Shown piece by piece: positions 1 through 8,735 of a DNA stretch of 64,000 nucleotides. Positions within the stretch are counted from its first letter, which is position 1, and every line of letters starts with the position of its first letter. A program made the translations under genes and the position numbers. Source of the stretch: Kineosporiaceae bacterium (GTDB taxonomy: Bacteria > Actinomycetota > Actinomycetes > Actinomycetales > Kineosporiaceae); assembly GCA_016713225.1 (NCBI GenBank), contig JADJPO010000001.1, positions 310,001 through 374,000 of the forward strand, given 5' to 3'. Below the pieces are notes generated by a model. It was not told the DNA's origin. It worked only from the letters and a program-made list of their open reading frames with translations, and ran no database searches.

Positions 1-825
1 TCCGGCGATGGTGGCGTTGGACGCCACTGGTTTGGAATCGCCCTGGACCTTGATGAGAATCCGTTCAGGCGCAACCCCCCGGGTCGAAATGTAGGTCTTG
101 ACGGCTTCGGCTCGCAATGTGGAGATGGTGGTGTTGACCCGTGCCGAACCGGAACTGTCGGAATTCCCCAGCACCACGATGCGGGCGTTCGCGTGATTCT
201 TCAGGTAAATCGCCACCGGGTTCAGTGCGGCCATGGCCCGCCGGTCGAGGCGATGGACGTCCTGGCCGAACAGCACCCGAACCGGAACGAAGCGATCGGC
301 CGGGGCGGGAGTGGTGCCGCCGGCGGGGGATGCCGTGCCGGACGGCGACGGCGAGCCCGATGGCGAGGTCGACACCGACGGTGACGAGGGCGACGGGGAT
401 GACGATGACGACGGGGATGACGATGGCGAGGAGGACGGCGCCGCGGACAGTGTTGTCGTCGCCGTCGCCGGCGCCGGGTCCGTTGGGGTCGGCTTCGCGG
501 CATCGAGGTGGCCGGTGGCCACCGATGCCTGCTCGATGACGACCAGGCGCACCCCGGTCACCTCGGCCGCTCGGGCCGCAACGTCGTTCGCGCCGGCGAA
601 GGGGGTCTGCAGTCCGCTCACGATGACGTCCCGACCGGAGACCCGCACGTGCGCCGTGGGATCGGTGGCCCGCACGGCTTCCGTTGCCCGCGAGGTCACA
701 TCGGACTCGATCTGGCGAGAGGTCCACCACGAACCGCCGCCCACCACGAGCAGCAGCAGGGCAAGTGCCAGTGCCGGCCGCCGCTTGGCGTCGGTCGCTG
801 CGCTGATCGGGTCGTGGGACCGCAC
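1..825 (-). CDS. ArfA/OmpATb-like BON + OmpA-domain membrane protein (3' end outside window)
   Basis: Read on the minus strand from the GTG at 825, which sits about five bases after a GAGGGG ribosome site, the frame is open to the window edge (275 codons), so the C-terminus is missing. A short basic N-terminus leads into one Leu/Val-rich membrane segment (about residues 18-35). A BON-like stretch follows (about 40-100), then a long Ser/Pro linker, then an OmpA C-terminal domain from about residue 180. That domain shows the VLFGQD entry, the VLGNSDSSGS strand and the RAEAVKTYISTRGV helix. The order TM-BON-OmpA is that of mycobacterial ArfA (OmpATb), a peptidoglycan-associated envelope protein. 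Role here is inferred by family: anchoring at the cell wall. A GTG at 831 is an alternative start. Confidence 0.8.
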   Translation of the reverse strand, partial: MRSHDPISAATDAKRRPALALALLLLVVGGGSWWTSRQIESDVTSRATEAVRATDPTAHVRVSGRDVIVSGLQTPFAGANDVAARAAEVTGVRLVVIEQASVATGHLDAAKPTPTDPAPATATTTLSAAPSSSPSSSPSSSSSPSPSSPSVSTSPSGSPSPSGTASPAGGTTPAPADRFVPVRVLFGQDVHRLDRRAMAALNPVAIYLKNHANARIVVLGNSDSSGSARVNTTISTLRAEAVKTYISTRGVAPERILIKVQGDSKPVASNATIAG

Positions 826-903
826 TCTCACCCCTCGCGTCCCCGGGATTGGTCGGGATCGCTGTACGATCCCGATGCTATTCAAGCCCAGGTCATGCTG
901 TGT

Positions 904-930
904 CATCCGTGTAATCGGCGAACACGGACG
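904..930. promoter_or_regulatory. Inverted repeat upstream of the Roadblock gene
   Basis: CATCCGTG (904-911) and CACGGACG (923-930) face each other across 11 bases, in the 202-base gap between the divergent OmpA-domain and Roadblock genes. The same CATCCGTG octamer recurs as an inverted pair at 42715-42750. It could be an operator or part of a promoter. No regulator can be assigned. Confidence 0.35.
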
Positions 931-1027
931 GACGGGCGATCACAACTGTCAGTAATGGGTCCGCCACGCTGAGACGGACTGTTCGGCGAGCACCAACGGC
1001 GGGGAACCGCACGTCGCAAGGAGCGAG

Positions 1028-1435
1028 ATGACCGAGCCAGGGCACGCACTGCCGGGCGACGTGCCCGTGCGGGGCAAGGGTGAACTGCTCGACCTGCTGC
1101 TGCAGGACGTGCGCCATGCCGTCCCCGAGTTGAACGGCGTGATGATCGCCTCGTTGGACGGTCTGCCGGTTGCGCACGATTTCGCCGAAACGGACGCCGA
1201 CCGGGTGGCAGCGATGGCCGCCACCGCATTGGGTCTGGGTACCCGGATCAGCCAGCGCATCAGCCTTGGTGATTTCCAGGAGGCCGTGGTCCGGGGGGAT
1301 TCCGGATATCTGGTGGCCTACTCCGCAGGCCGCCAGGCGGTGCTGGTGATGTGTGGCCCCAGCGATGCCAATCTCGCCTTGATGCGGATCGAGGCGCGTG
1401 CTGTCTCGGTCAAGATCAACCAGTTGCTCACCTGA
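1028..1435 (+). CDS. Roadblock/LC7 domain protein (MglB-like)
   Basis: A 135-residue cytoplasmic protein made almost entirely of one Roadblock/LC7 domain (about residues 16-125), with the typical GVMIASLDGLPVA strand near the start of the fold. In bacteria these proteins dimerise and often regulate Ras-like GTPases (MglA/MglB) or act as scaffolds; the Streptomyces conservon operons contain such a member. No MglA-type GTPase lies beside it here. AAGGAG at 1018-1023 supports the ATG. The stop is ten bases before the protoglobin start, so the two genes are probably cotranscribed and may work together as a sensor unit. Confidence 0.8.
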   Translation: MTEPGHALPGDVPVRGKGELLDLLLQDVRHAVPELNGVMIASLDGLPVAHDFAETDADRVAAMAATALGLGTRISQRISLGDFQEAVVRGDSGYLVAYSAGRQAVLVMCGPSDANLALMRIEARAVSVKINQLLT

Positions 1436-1445
1436 GGGCGGGGTC

Positions 1446-2042
1446 ATGGACACCATGGCCGCGATCGCCGAGGCGGCGATCGCCGACATGCCCCCGGCGG
1501 GCCGGTTCACCACAGCCGATGCCGAGCTGATCAGGTCCCAGCGAGACGCGCTGCTGAGCGTGAGCGATCGGCTCGTGGCCGACTTCTACGATACGGTCTT
1601 CGCCCACCCGCCGACCGCCGGCGTGTTCCGCGATGGTGAGCGGGCCGCTCGCGAGAACACCCTCGCCCAGTGGTGGCAGCGCACGGTGATCGGGCCGCTG
1701 GATCAGGACTACTTCGCCTGGATGGCCCTGGTCGGTCTGGTGCACGTGGTGCGGCGGGTGAGCAATCCGATGATGCTCGCCATGGCCGATTTCACGGTGA
1801 CCTTCGTCGCCGAGCACGCGGCGGCGGCGGGAATCGACAGCAGCATCGCCGAATCCCTCGGGCACGCCTTCCGGCGGCTCGCGGCCACCGTGGGAGCGAT
1901 CATCGTCGGCGCCTCGGAGCACGCGGTGAGTTCGGCCCTGTACGAGGTCGTGGGCATGCCCGAGGCGCTGCTGGAGCGGTTGCGCGACGCCGAGGTGAAC
2001 GAGGCGCTCGACACGGCCCGGATCCAAACCGGCCACCGCTGA
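1446..2042 (+). CDS. Protoglobin-domain protein
   Basis: A 198-residue protein that is nearly all protoglobin/globin-sensor fold. It has an N-terminal helix (FTTADAELIRSQRDALLS), the DFYDTVFAHPPTAGVF segment typical of globin-coupled sensors, and a later long helix carrying LVHVVRRVSNPM, where the proximal haem histidine is expected. No output domain (GGDEF, MCP, kinase) is attached, so it is a stand-alone globin. The family binds haem and senses or handles O2, NO or CO. The upstream Roadblock gene is ten bases away, suggesting that this protein signals in trans through that partner (inference). The ATG at 1446 was chosen because it begins the conserved region. Confidence 0.78.
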   Translation: MDTMAAIAEAAIADMPPAGRFTTADAELIRSQRDALLSVSDRLVADFYDTVFAHPPTAGVFRDGERAARENTLAQWWQRTVIGPLDQDYFAWMALVGLVHVVRRVSNPMMLAMADFTVTFVAEHAAAAGIDSSIAESLGHAFRRLAATVGAIIVGASEHAVSSALYEVVGMPEALLERLRDAEVNEALDTARIQTGHR

Positions 2043-2069
2043 ACGCGTCACGCCTGGGCGCGCCGTCGC

Positions 2070-3737
2070 TCACCCCACGTCGCGACGCCGAAATCCAGTC
2101 GACCCACCGGTCAGCGTCAGCACGGCCACGGCTGCCAGGGTGGTCAGCGGCAGGACGGTGATCACACCGCCGGGCAGCGCCGGCAGGTGGGCGAACGGCG
2201 AGAGCCTGCGGACGACCTCGGGCAGGCCGAGTAGCTCACCGAACTCGCCGACCACGACGAAGGCCACCAACAGGATCCAGGCCGTCGACGTCCACTGTGG
2301 CACCAGCCCGAAGATCAGCGTCGTCAGGCCGACGCACACCCACACCGCGGGCAGCGGGGCGAGCGCCGCCCCGAGCATGGTCGCCAGCTGACCTCCGAGG
2401 TCGCCCGTCGCCAGACCGCGCAGCAGGCCCACCACGGCGCCCAGAACGGCTGCGAGCCACGTGCTCCCGAGCAGGGCGATCACCAGATGGCTACCCAGGA
2501 ACTGCCACCGGCTGGTCGCCGTGGCCAGCACCGGCTCGGTGTGATCGTCGCGTTCCTCGCCGCGCAGCCGCAGCGTGGCCGCAATGCCGTACCCGGCGAT
2601 CGCCAGGCCCACGAACGTGAACTCGGCCGCCAGGAACAGGCTGGTCAGGTCGGTGACGTCGCTGCCGCTCAGCCGGCGCAACATGTCTTGCGTGGCAGGG
2701 TCTCTCAGCATCGATTCGACGCTGGCCGCCAACGATCCGACCAGGCCGCCCACCAGGATCATCGCCACGGTCCAGGTGAGCAGGCTGCCCCGCTGCAATC
2801 GCCAGGCCAGGCCGAGTGAGCTACCCAGCCAGCGGCCGGCCCGGTCCGGTCCGGGCCGTTCGGCCACCAGCCCGGCGCCCAGGTCGCGCCGTTGCAGCAG
2901 GGCCACGGCGAGGGCGAACAGGGCCACCGAGACCACCAGGGGCAGCAACAGGACGCCGAACCGATTGCCACCGTAGGGCTGGAGCTTGACCAGCCAGCCC
3001 AGGGGCGACAGCCAACCGAGCCAGGCGGCGCCGTCCACCGAATCCCCGATGGCGCGGAGCCCGAAGAACAGACCGAGTGTCGCCAGCGCGATCGTGGTGC
3101 AACCGCGAGCCGTCGCGGTCAGTTGGGCGGCCACGGCCGCGACGGCTGTCATCGTCAGCCCGACCCCGAACCAGCCCAGCACGAAGGCCGTGGTGCCGGC
3201 CGGATCCATGCCCAGGGCCAGCATCCCGAGGGCGTTCAGGGTGCAGGTGAGCACCACCAGGATCAGCGCGGCCAGGCACGCCGCGGCCAGCGGCGCGTAC
3301 CGGCCGACCACCCCGGCCCCGATCAGCTCGAAGCGGCCCTCCTCCTCTTCGGTGCGCGTGTGTCGGCGCACGATCGACACTGTCGCGATCGCGAGGAAGA
3401 TCGCGCCCATCATCACGGTCTTGAACACCGCGAAGGCATCCAGTGACGGCGGCATCGCGATCGGCCCGTACATCGCCGTGAACGCCGGGTTGCCGGCCAC
3501 TCCGGCCACGTCCCGGGCCAGCTTCGCGGTGTCCTGCGCGCTGTACAGGGCGAACGTGGCCTGGGCCGAGCTGACCACCAGGACGACGAGCGCGGCCGTC
3601 ACCGAGGGGATCAGTACTCGGTCGCGTCGCAGGGCCAGCCGCAGCAGGGTCGTGGTCGCGGTCAGAGGGCCGGTGGCCGCCTCGGTGGCCCCGGCCGACC
3701 CGGGCGACTCGGCCGTCGGGAGTGTCGGGGGTGTCAT
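2070..3737 (-). CDS. ABC-2 type exporter permease, large duplicated form
   Basis: A 555-residue integral membrane protein with about 12 hydrophobic segments in two related halves. This is the layout of permeases annotated as exporters of polyketide antibiotics in Actinomycetota. Its start overlaps the stop of the ATPase gene by four bases (ATGA at 3734-3737), so the two are translationally coupled and form one transporter. Substrate cannot be read from sequence; drugs, lipids or secondary metabolites are the usual candidates. No biosynthetic gene cluster is next to it. Confidence 0.85.
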   Translation of the reverse strand: MTPPTLPTAESPGSAGATEAATGPLTATTTLLRLALRRDRVLIPSVTAALVVLVVSSAQATFALYSAQDTAKLARDVAGVAGNPAFTAMYGPIAMPPSLDAFAVFKTVMMGAIFLAIATVSIVRRHTRTEEEEGRFELIGAGVVGRYAPLAAACLAALILVVLTCTLNALGMLALGMDPAGTTAFVLGWFGVGLTMTAVAAVAAQLTATARGCTTIALATLGLFFGLRAIGDSVDGAAWLGWLSPLGWLVKLQPYGGNRFGVLLLPLVVSVALFALAVALLQRRDLGAGLVAERPGPDRAGRWLGSSLGLAWRLQRGSLLTWTVAMILVGGLVGSLAASVESMLRDPATQDMLRRLSGSDVTDLTSLFLAAEFTFVGLAIAGYGIAATLRLRGEERDDHTEPVLATATSRWQFLGSHLVIALLGSTWLAAVLGAVVGLLRGLATGDLGGQLATMLGAALAPLPAVWVCVGLTTLIFGLVPQWTSTAWILLVAFVVVGEFGELLGLPEVVRRLSPFAHLPALPGGVITVLPLTTLAAVAVLTLTGGSTGFRRRDVG

Positions 3738-4657
3738 GGAGCCACCTCCTGGGTGACCGGCGCCGCCGCGCTGTCGTAGCTGCTCATGAACAACTCCTCC
3801 AGCGAGGGGGGCTGGCTGACCAGCGAGCGGATGCCGAACCGTCCCAGGACGGCGAGCACGTCGCCGAGGTGTGCGGGATCGACAGCCAGCCTCACCTGGT
3901 GGTCCTCGAGGTGTACGTCCTGGACGCCGTCCAGTGCGGTCAGTTCGGCGGTGGCCGGCGCGCGCTCCAGGCCGGCGCGCACCGTCGTCCGGGTCAGGGA
4001 CCGAAGCTCGTCCAGCGATCCGGTGCGCACCGTGCGCCCGGCACGGATGATGCTCACCCGATCACACAGCTGCTCGACCTCGGACAGGATGTGGCTCGAC
4101 AGCAGGACGGTGCGCCCCTCGCGCTGAATCTCGCCGATGCAGGTCTGGAACACCCTCTCCATCAACGGGTCCAGCCCGGAGGTGGGCTCGTCGAGGATCA
4201 ACAACTCGGCGTCCGAGGCCAGGGCCGCGACCAGGGCGACCTTCTGTCGGTTGCCCTTGGAGTACGAACGGCCCTTCTTGGTCGGATCGAGCTCGAATCG
4301 CTCCAGCAGCTCGGCGCGTCGAGTGGGATTGATGCCCCCGCGCAGCCGAGCCAGCAGGTCGATCACCTCGCCACCGGTGAGGTTGGGCCACAGGCTGACA
4401 TCGCCGGGCACGTAGGTCAGCCGGCGATGCAGGCTCTCGGCCTGTGCCCAGGGGTCGCCACCGAACAACCGGGCCGTGCCGCCGTCGCTGCGCAGCAGGC
4501 CGAGCAACACCCGAATCGTGGTCGACTTACCCGATCCGTTCGGCCCGAGGAACCCGTGCACCTGGCCCGCCTCGACGCGCAGATCGAGCCCGTCGAGGGC
4601 GATGGTGGCCCCGAAGCTCTTGCGCAATCCCTCGACCAGAATCGGCGTCTCGCTCAT
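3734..4657 (-). CDS. ABC transporter ATP-binding protein
   Basis: A 307-residue ATPase with Walker A GPNGSGKST, a signature region YSKGNRQKV in place of canonical LSGGQ, Walker B LLILDEP, and a switch histidine in LLSSHILSE. The C-terminal 90 residues resemble the extra domain of DrrA/CcmA-type exporters. The start was set at the ATG at 4657; an upstream in-frame GTG or ATG would add unsupported residues. It is the first gene of a two-gene operon with the ABC-2 permease and powers export from the cytoplasm. Confidence 0.88.
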   Translation of the reverse strand: MSETPILVEGLRKSFGATIALDGLDLRVEAGQVHGFLGPNGSGKSTTIRVLLGLLRSDGGTARLFGGDPWAQAESLHRRLTYVPGDVSLWPNLTGGEVIDLLARLRGGINPTRRAELLERFELDPTKKGRSYSKGNRQKVALVAALASDAELLILDEPTSGLDPLMERVFQTCIGEIQREGRTVLLSSHILSEVEQLCDRVSIIRAGRTVRTGSLDELRSLTRTTVRAGLERAPATAELTALDGVQDVHLEDHQVRLAVDPAHLGDVLAVLGRFGIRSLVSQPPSLEELFMSSYDSAAAPVTQEVAP

Positions 4658-4717
4658 ACCTGCGAGTCTGGCACTGCGCCCTCGCCCCGCCAACGTGTGG
4701 CGGACCGGCAAGCTCGG

Positions 4718-5338
4718 TCAACGGTTGATCTGCAGCTTGCCCGCCTCGACGGCCAGCCGGTCCACCAGATCGTTCATCGGGTCGCCCGAATGACCCTTCA
4801 CCCATCGGAACGTCACATCGCCGCGGTCGCGGACGGCGTCCACCAGGGGTTCCCACAGGTCACGGTTGGCCACCGGCTTGCGGGCACTGGTCTGCCACCC
4901 CCGGGCGAGCCAGCCGCGCCACCAGGCATCGCGAAAGCAGTTGACGACATAGGTCGAGTCGCTGACCACGATGAGCTCGCCGGGCAGGCTGCGCACGGCT
5001 TCGAGCGCGGCGTTGATCTCCATCCGCTGATTGGTGGTGTGCGCTTCGCCGCCACTGTCCTGCCGGCCGTCGGCGGTCGCCCAGGCCCACCCGCCGGGGC
5101 CGGGGTTTCCCGAGCACGCGCCGTCCGTGTAGACCTCGAGCGCTCCGGAGGGGGCAACCAGGGGCGTGTCGGTCGGCGACGGTGTCACCCCGGCCGACGG
5201 CGGTGCCTCGGTGGCCGCGCACGTCTCGTGGGACCAGCGTCCGGCGGAACCGCTCGGCATCGACCGGATCTGTTCGCCCGGCCGGATCTGCTGGCCGCAC
5301 ACCCCGCAGGTGGTCGCGTACTTCGCCGTCAACGCCAT
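4718..5338 (-). CDS. rnhA: Ribonuclease HI with N-terminal zinc-binding module
   Basis: A 206-residue protein that cleaves RNA in RNA/DNA hybrids. The RNase HI fold starts near residue 67, with catalytic acids visible as D72 (YTDGACSGN), E107 (RMEINAAL), D127 (VVSDSTYV) and D190 (PMNDLVDRLA). Residues 11-40 hold a Cys-x2-Cys...His-x2-Cys set (C11, C14, H37, C40), a likely zinc finger ahead of a Pro/Thr-rich linker; plain RNase HI lacks it. It could add nucleic-acid binding. The ATG at 5338 is used because the Cys motif begins just after it; longer in-frame extensions look non-coding. Confidence 0.88.
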   Translation of the reverse strand: MALTAKYATTCGVCGQQIRPGEQIRSMPSGSAGRWSHETCAATEAPPSAGVTPSPTDTPLVAPSGALEVYTDGACSGNPGPGGWAWATADGRQDSGGEAHTTNQRMEINAALEAVRSLPGELIVVSDSTYVVNCFRDAWWRGWLARGWQTSARKPVANRDLWEPLVDAVRDRGDVTFRWVKGHSGDPMNDLVDRLAVEAGKLQINR

Positions 5339-5468
5339 ACGCGTGAGCTTACGGTGGCGCTGCGCGACCGAGTGGCGGGTGGTCCGCCGCCGTTGCTCAC
5401 GGCATGCTGGAGGGGCAGAGCCGCTCCAGGGGGCTGCGAGACCGAGCTGAGACCGAGCCGGAGGGGCC

Positions 5469-6380
5469 ATGCCCGACAAACCAGCCACGACACCCGCGCC
5501 GGCGGACGTCGAGGTGGCCCGCCGGCGGACGGAGGAGTTGGCCACCGAGTTCCTGGACGACGCCCCGCCCGGCGACGGGACACCCGCGACACCTCCGCCG
5601 AGCGCAGCGACGTCCGGCGGGGACGACGAGTTGTCGGCGGCGATCACGCCGACGGCCCCCGGGGTGAACGAGGATCACACCGGTCCGATCCGGCACGGTC
5701 ACCTGGACGACGACCGCTCCCCGAGCCTGCTGGCACGCATGGGCGGAACGGTCGTGGCCGTCGCGATCGGCATCGCCGGTGCCGCGCTGATCCTCACCTG
5801 GGTGCTGGGCCGCACCGTCTCGGGGCTCAACCCGTTCCACGAGCAGACCGTCGACCGCTCCGGTCCGGCCGTGGTGCTCAAACTCAGTGACCTGAAGACC
5901 TACCAGGCGGCGTCCGGGTACTACGAGATCGTGATCGACCAGGAGAAGGACGTCACGAACCTGCCGGCCTTCCTCGCCGGTGAGCGGGTGATCTTCGTGG
6001 CCGCCGGATCGGTGGATGCCACCGTCGACTTCTCGGGGCTGGGTTCGGGCAGCGTCAGCGTGAACGGCGATCGCACCGCGGCCACGGTCCGGTTGCCGGG
6101 GCCGGCGCTCGGCGCCCCGCGGCTGGACCTGGCCCGCAGCTACGTGGCCGACCACCGGCGGGGGTTGAAGGAGCGGCTGCAGGACGCCATCGACACCCAG
6201 GGCGGCGGCACCAACACCGAGCAGCTCTACCGGATCGCCGAGGCAAGGCTGGCCGAGGCCGGGGCGCGCACCGACGAGTTGAAGCAGCGGGCGCGAACCA
6301 ATACCCGCGCCATGCTCACCTCGTTGCTGACGTCACTGGGCTTCCGCGACGTCACCGTCACCTTCACCGACGAGCGGTAG
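5469..6380 (+). CDS. DUF4230 membrane-anchored protein
   Basis: A 303-residue protein. The first 90 residues are acidic and Pro/Thr-rich and probably cytoplasmic. One membrane segment follows (about 92-115, VVAVAIGIAGAALILTWVLG), then an extracytoplasmic DUF4230 domain (about 125-300). The family is widespread in bacteria and has no assigned biochemical role. The ATG follows GGAGGGG closely. It converges on the GH26-like gene. Confidence 0.75.
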   Translation: MPDKPATTPAPADVEVARRRTEELATEFLDDAPPGDGTPATPPPSAATSGGDDELSAAITPTAPGVNEDHTGPIRHGHLDDDRSPSLLARMGGTVVAVAIGIAGAALILTWVLGRTVSGLNPFHEQTVDRSGPAVVLKLSDLKTYQAASGYYEIVIDQEKDVTNLPAFLAGERVIFVAAGSVDATVDFSGLGSGSVSVNGDRTAATVRLPGPALGAPRLDLARSYVADHRRGLKERLQDAIDTQGGGTNTEQLYRIAEARLAEAGARTDELKQRARTNTRAMLTSLLTSLGFRDVTVTFTDER

Positions 6381-6384
6381 ACCG

Positions 6385-6416
6385 CCGATCCCGATCGGTT
6401 TGTCGGGCCGGCCGAC
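6385..6416. terminator. Convergent-gene hairpin region
   Basis: Between two convergent stops lie two short palindromes: CCGATC-cc-GATCGG (6385-6398) and GTCGG-gccgg-CCGAC (6402-6416). There is no T-tract on either strand. The position suits a bidirectional terminator. Confidence 0.35.
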
Positions 6417-6420
6417 CGGC

Positions 6421-8358
6421 TCAGCCGATCTTGTTGTTCCCCCACTTCAGGTCCGCGTACACCCGCTCGGACTGCGGGTTGGCGCCTTGGCCGTGGATGG
6501 TGAACTGGCAGTCGCCGTCGTGGCAGACGTTGAAGTAGGCGAAGTAGAGCACCGTGCCGGCGGCGTCCTTGGGGATGTTCTCCCCGATCTGCCAGGTCGC
6601 CGTGTTGGCGTGCTTGTTCAGCCAGGCATTCAGGCCCCTGATCCACTCCGGCCGGTCGCCGCCGCCCTGGCTGGCGGGCTTCAGCCCCACCTCGGGGAAG
6701 GCCATGGGCTTGCCGTGCTGGGCTGCCCAGCGCCGCCATGCCTCCGGACCGGTCGGGTTGCCGAGGTTGTCATAGGTGTCGGACTCGTCGTTCCAGCCCG
6801 AGACACTGCCGTTGGCCTGGTCCTGGTAGTCGTTGTAGTAGTCGGGGGCGATGACGTCGACGACGTCGTCCCCGGGGTACCACAGCGAGATCGGCAGCCC
6901 GTTGCAGGTGCCGTAGTTCGGCGAGAAGGCGATGTAGACCTCGGGCAGGGCAGCCCGCAGGATGCCCACGTACCGGGCGAAGGCCTTCTTGTAGTCCGCG
7001 GAGTTGTCGCGGGTGACGGTCCAGTTCTCGTACCAGTCGCAGTTCATCTCGTGGAACGGACGGGCGAACGTCGGGCCCTTCTTGCCCTTGCGGGTCTCGG
7101 CGAGCACCTTCGCGGCGGCACGCCACCGGTCGTCGTAGGCACCGTTGGCGGCCTCGGCGTAGTTCTCGCCGCTGCCCAGGATGGTGCCCCCGACGGCGAT
7201 GTCCAGACCGCCCTGCCAGTCGCGATACTCGTCCTGCAACGGCGAGAGCGTGCGCTGCACCTCGTCATCGGTGTCGGCCCAGGTCGCGGCCAAGGTGACC
7301 GGCTGGCCCAGCCACGACTGGAAGCTGCCGTCCGTCACGCCCAGGCCGGACGCGCCGTTGTACAGGCCGCCCATCATGCGGCCGTCGAGCACCACGCCCT
7401 TGCGGGTGGTGGCCGTCGAGGTCGTCTTCTTCGGGGCGGTGGGCTTGCGCGCCGTGGTGGCCGTCGAGTCCGCGGTCTGCGAGGGGTCGTTGGTGATGGT
7501 GCGTGGCGGGCGGGGGTGACGCTCGTCCCACTCCGTCATGCCCGCCATGGCAGTCGACTGCTCGACCGCCACCACCTCGTCGGAACCTCGGCCGAACTCG
7601 CTGGAGGTCAGGGTGGCCGCGCCGACCCCGAGGGCCGAGAGCGTGATCGCGGCCAGGGCACGCAGCTTCGCGACGCGGCGCCGTCCGGCGCGTTGCTCGC
7701 GGACGCCGGACCGGGGCGCCACCCGCGTGGCGACGACCTCGGGCGGGGTGGCGCGGTGGCGGCGGTGCTCCTTGGCGTGGCGGGTGTGGTCGGCCTCCGC
7801 CCGGCCTGCCCGTCGACCGTCGGCGCGGGTCGGGGTCACATCCTCGGCCTGGAGCTCGGGACGGACCTCGGGCTGGAGCTCGGAACGGGCCTCGGTGCGT
7901 GACCGCAGACGCGCCTCGGACCGGGTCAGCGGCGCATCGGTCGGCAGGTTGAGGCTGCCGGTGGCAGGGGCGCTGAGCGTGGGCGGGCGGTGCTGGGCGC
8001 CACGGGAATCGGTGCGGGAATCGGTGCGTGATTCGGCACGGGCATCGGCACGGGAGCCGCGCGCCCGCGCCTCCCGACGTGAGGTCACGATGGGTTCGGG
8101 TTCGGCGCGGGGGACACGCACCACGGTTCGTCGACCACGGGAAGCGGGGGGAGCGGTGGTTCGGCGGGACGGGTGCACGGAGAGAACTTCACCCGAATTC
8201 GGACGCGTCAACATCAGGGGTTTGTTAACACTCTCCAAGTGTGACCTGACCGACACGGCGTCCTCGATGGGTCCCGACCCGTCGTCGGCAGGTTCCTCAC
8301 GCCCGTCACGCAGGTCGATGACCTCGACATCGGCCCGCGATGTCGCTCTGCGCCCCAC
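6421..8358 (-). CDS. Secreted GH26-like glycoside hydrolase
   Basis: A 645-residue protein. The GTG at 8358 has AGGGGGAGA five bases upstream. About 260 residues of Arg/Glu/Ser-rich, low-complexity sequence come first, then a membrane or signal-anchor segment (KLRALAAITLSALGVGAA), then a Thr/Lys-rich linker. The catalytic part covers roughly the last 320 residues and resembles GH26 (beta-mannanase/glucanase clan A). It includes GGLYNGASGLG, RPFHEMNCDWYENW, where the acid/base Glu is expected, SPNYGT, and PMAFPEVGLKP with a second Glu as candidate nucleophile. The enzyme is probably held outside the membrane and acts on a polysaccharide. The long charged cytoplasmic N-terminus is unusual for a hydrolase. 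Confidence 0.75.
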   Translation of the reverse strand: MGRRATSRADVEVIDLRDGREEPADDGSGPIEDAVSVRSHLESVNKPLMLTRPNSGEVLSVHPSRRTTAPPASRGRRTVVRVPRAEPEPIVTSRREARARGSRADARAESRTDSRTDSRGAQHRPPTLSAPATGSLNLPTDAPLTRSEARLRSRTEARSELQPEVRPELQAEDVTPTRADGRRAGRAEADHTRHAKEHRRHRATPPEVVATRVAPRSGVREQRAGRRRVAKLRALAAITLSALGVGAATLTSSEFGRGSDEVVAVEQSTAMAGMTEWDERHPRPPRTITNDPSQTADSTATTARKPTAPKKTTSTATTRKGVVLDGRMMGGLYNGASGLGVTDGSFQSWLGQPVTLAATWADTDDEVQRTLSPLQDEYRDWQGGLDIAVGGTILGSGENYAEAANGAYDDRWRAAAKVLAETRKGKKGPTFARPFHEMNCDWYENWTVTRDNSADYKKAFARYVGILRAALPEVYIAFSPNYGTCNGLPISLWYPGDDVVDVIAPDYYNDYQDQANGSVSGWNDESDTYDNLGNPTGPEAWRRWAAQHGKPMAFPEVGLKPASQGGGDRPEWIRGLNAWLNKHANTATWQIGENIPKDAAGTVLYFAYFNVCHDGDCQFTIHGQGANPQSERVYADLKWGNNKIG

Positions 8359-8465
8359 GTGTCTCCCCCTGGTGATCCCGCCATGATTGTCACGGCCCCC
8401 CCAGCCGAAGTAACGAACAGTAGTCGATCGCATACCACGGTGAGTGAAAGTGGGAAACTTCCGTC

Positions 8466-8696
8466 GTGTCCGGCTCTGACTACCCTCGCCTGTCAAAGAC
8501 CCGGCCACGGGGCGTCCCGGCCGACCACGCTCGCGTCGAGCTGTTGCGGCACCGCTCGCTGACCGCCGGCTGTCGTCACGGCGAACCGGATTGGCTCGCC
8601 GGTCCGGCTGCGCTCGATCGGGTGCGTGCGGACTGGTGGACGATGCGGCCGCTGGTGGACTGGTTGAGCACGCACGTGGGCGCGCACGTCGCCTGA
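8466..8696 (+). CDS. Small hypothetical protein
   Basis: An open frame of 76 codons with a GTG start, ending MRPLVDWLSTHVGAHV. Its composition (Trp, Asp, Leu, Arg mix) looks more protein-like than the neighbouring antisense frames, and it fills the gap between two genes. No family is recognised and no strong ribosome site is visible. It may be a real small gene or chance coding. Confidence 0.35.
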   Translation: MSGSDYPRLSKTRPRGVPADHARVELLRHRSLTAGCRHGEPDWLAGPAALDRVRADWWTMRPLVDWLSTHVGAHVA

Positions 8697-8735
8697 CCGG
8701 CTGGACAGCCGGGGCGGCGAGGGAGATCCTCGGCT

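Noticed and set aside
233..955. Plus-strand frame with a long Asp-rich stretch
   Set aside because: The Asp run is the reverse of the Ser-rich linker codons of the OmpA-domain gene on the other strand.
3722..5890. Plus-strand open frame of 722 codons
   Set aside because: It runs antisense to the ABC ATPase and RNase H genes, which have clear motifs and starts; its composition is the Gly/Arg/Gln-rich type produced by reversed GC-rich codons.
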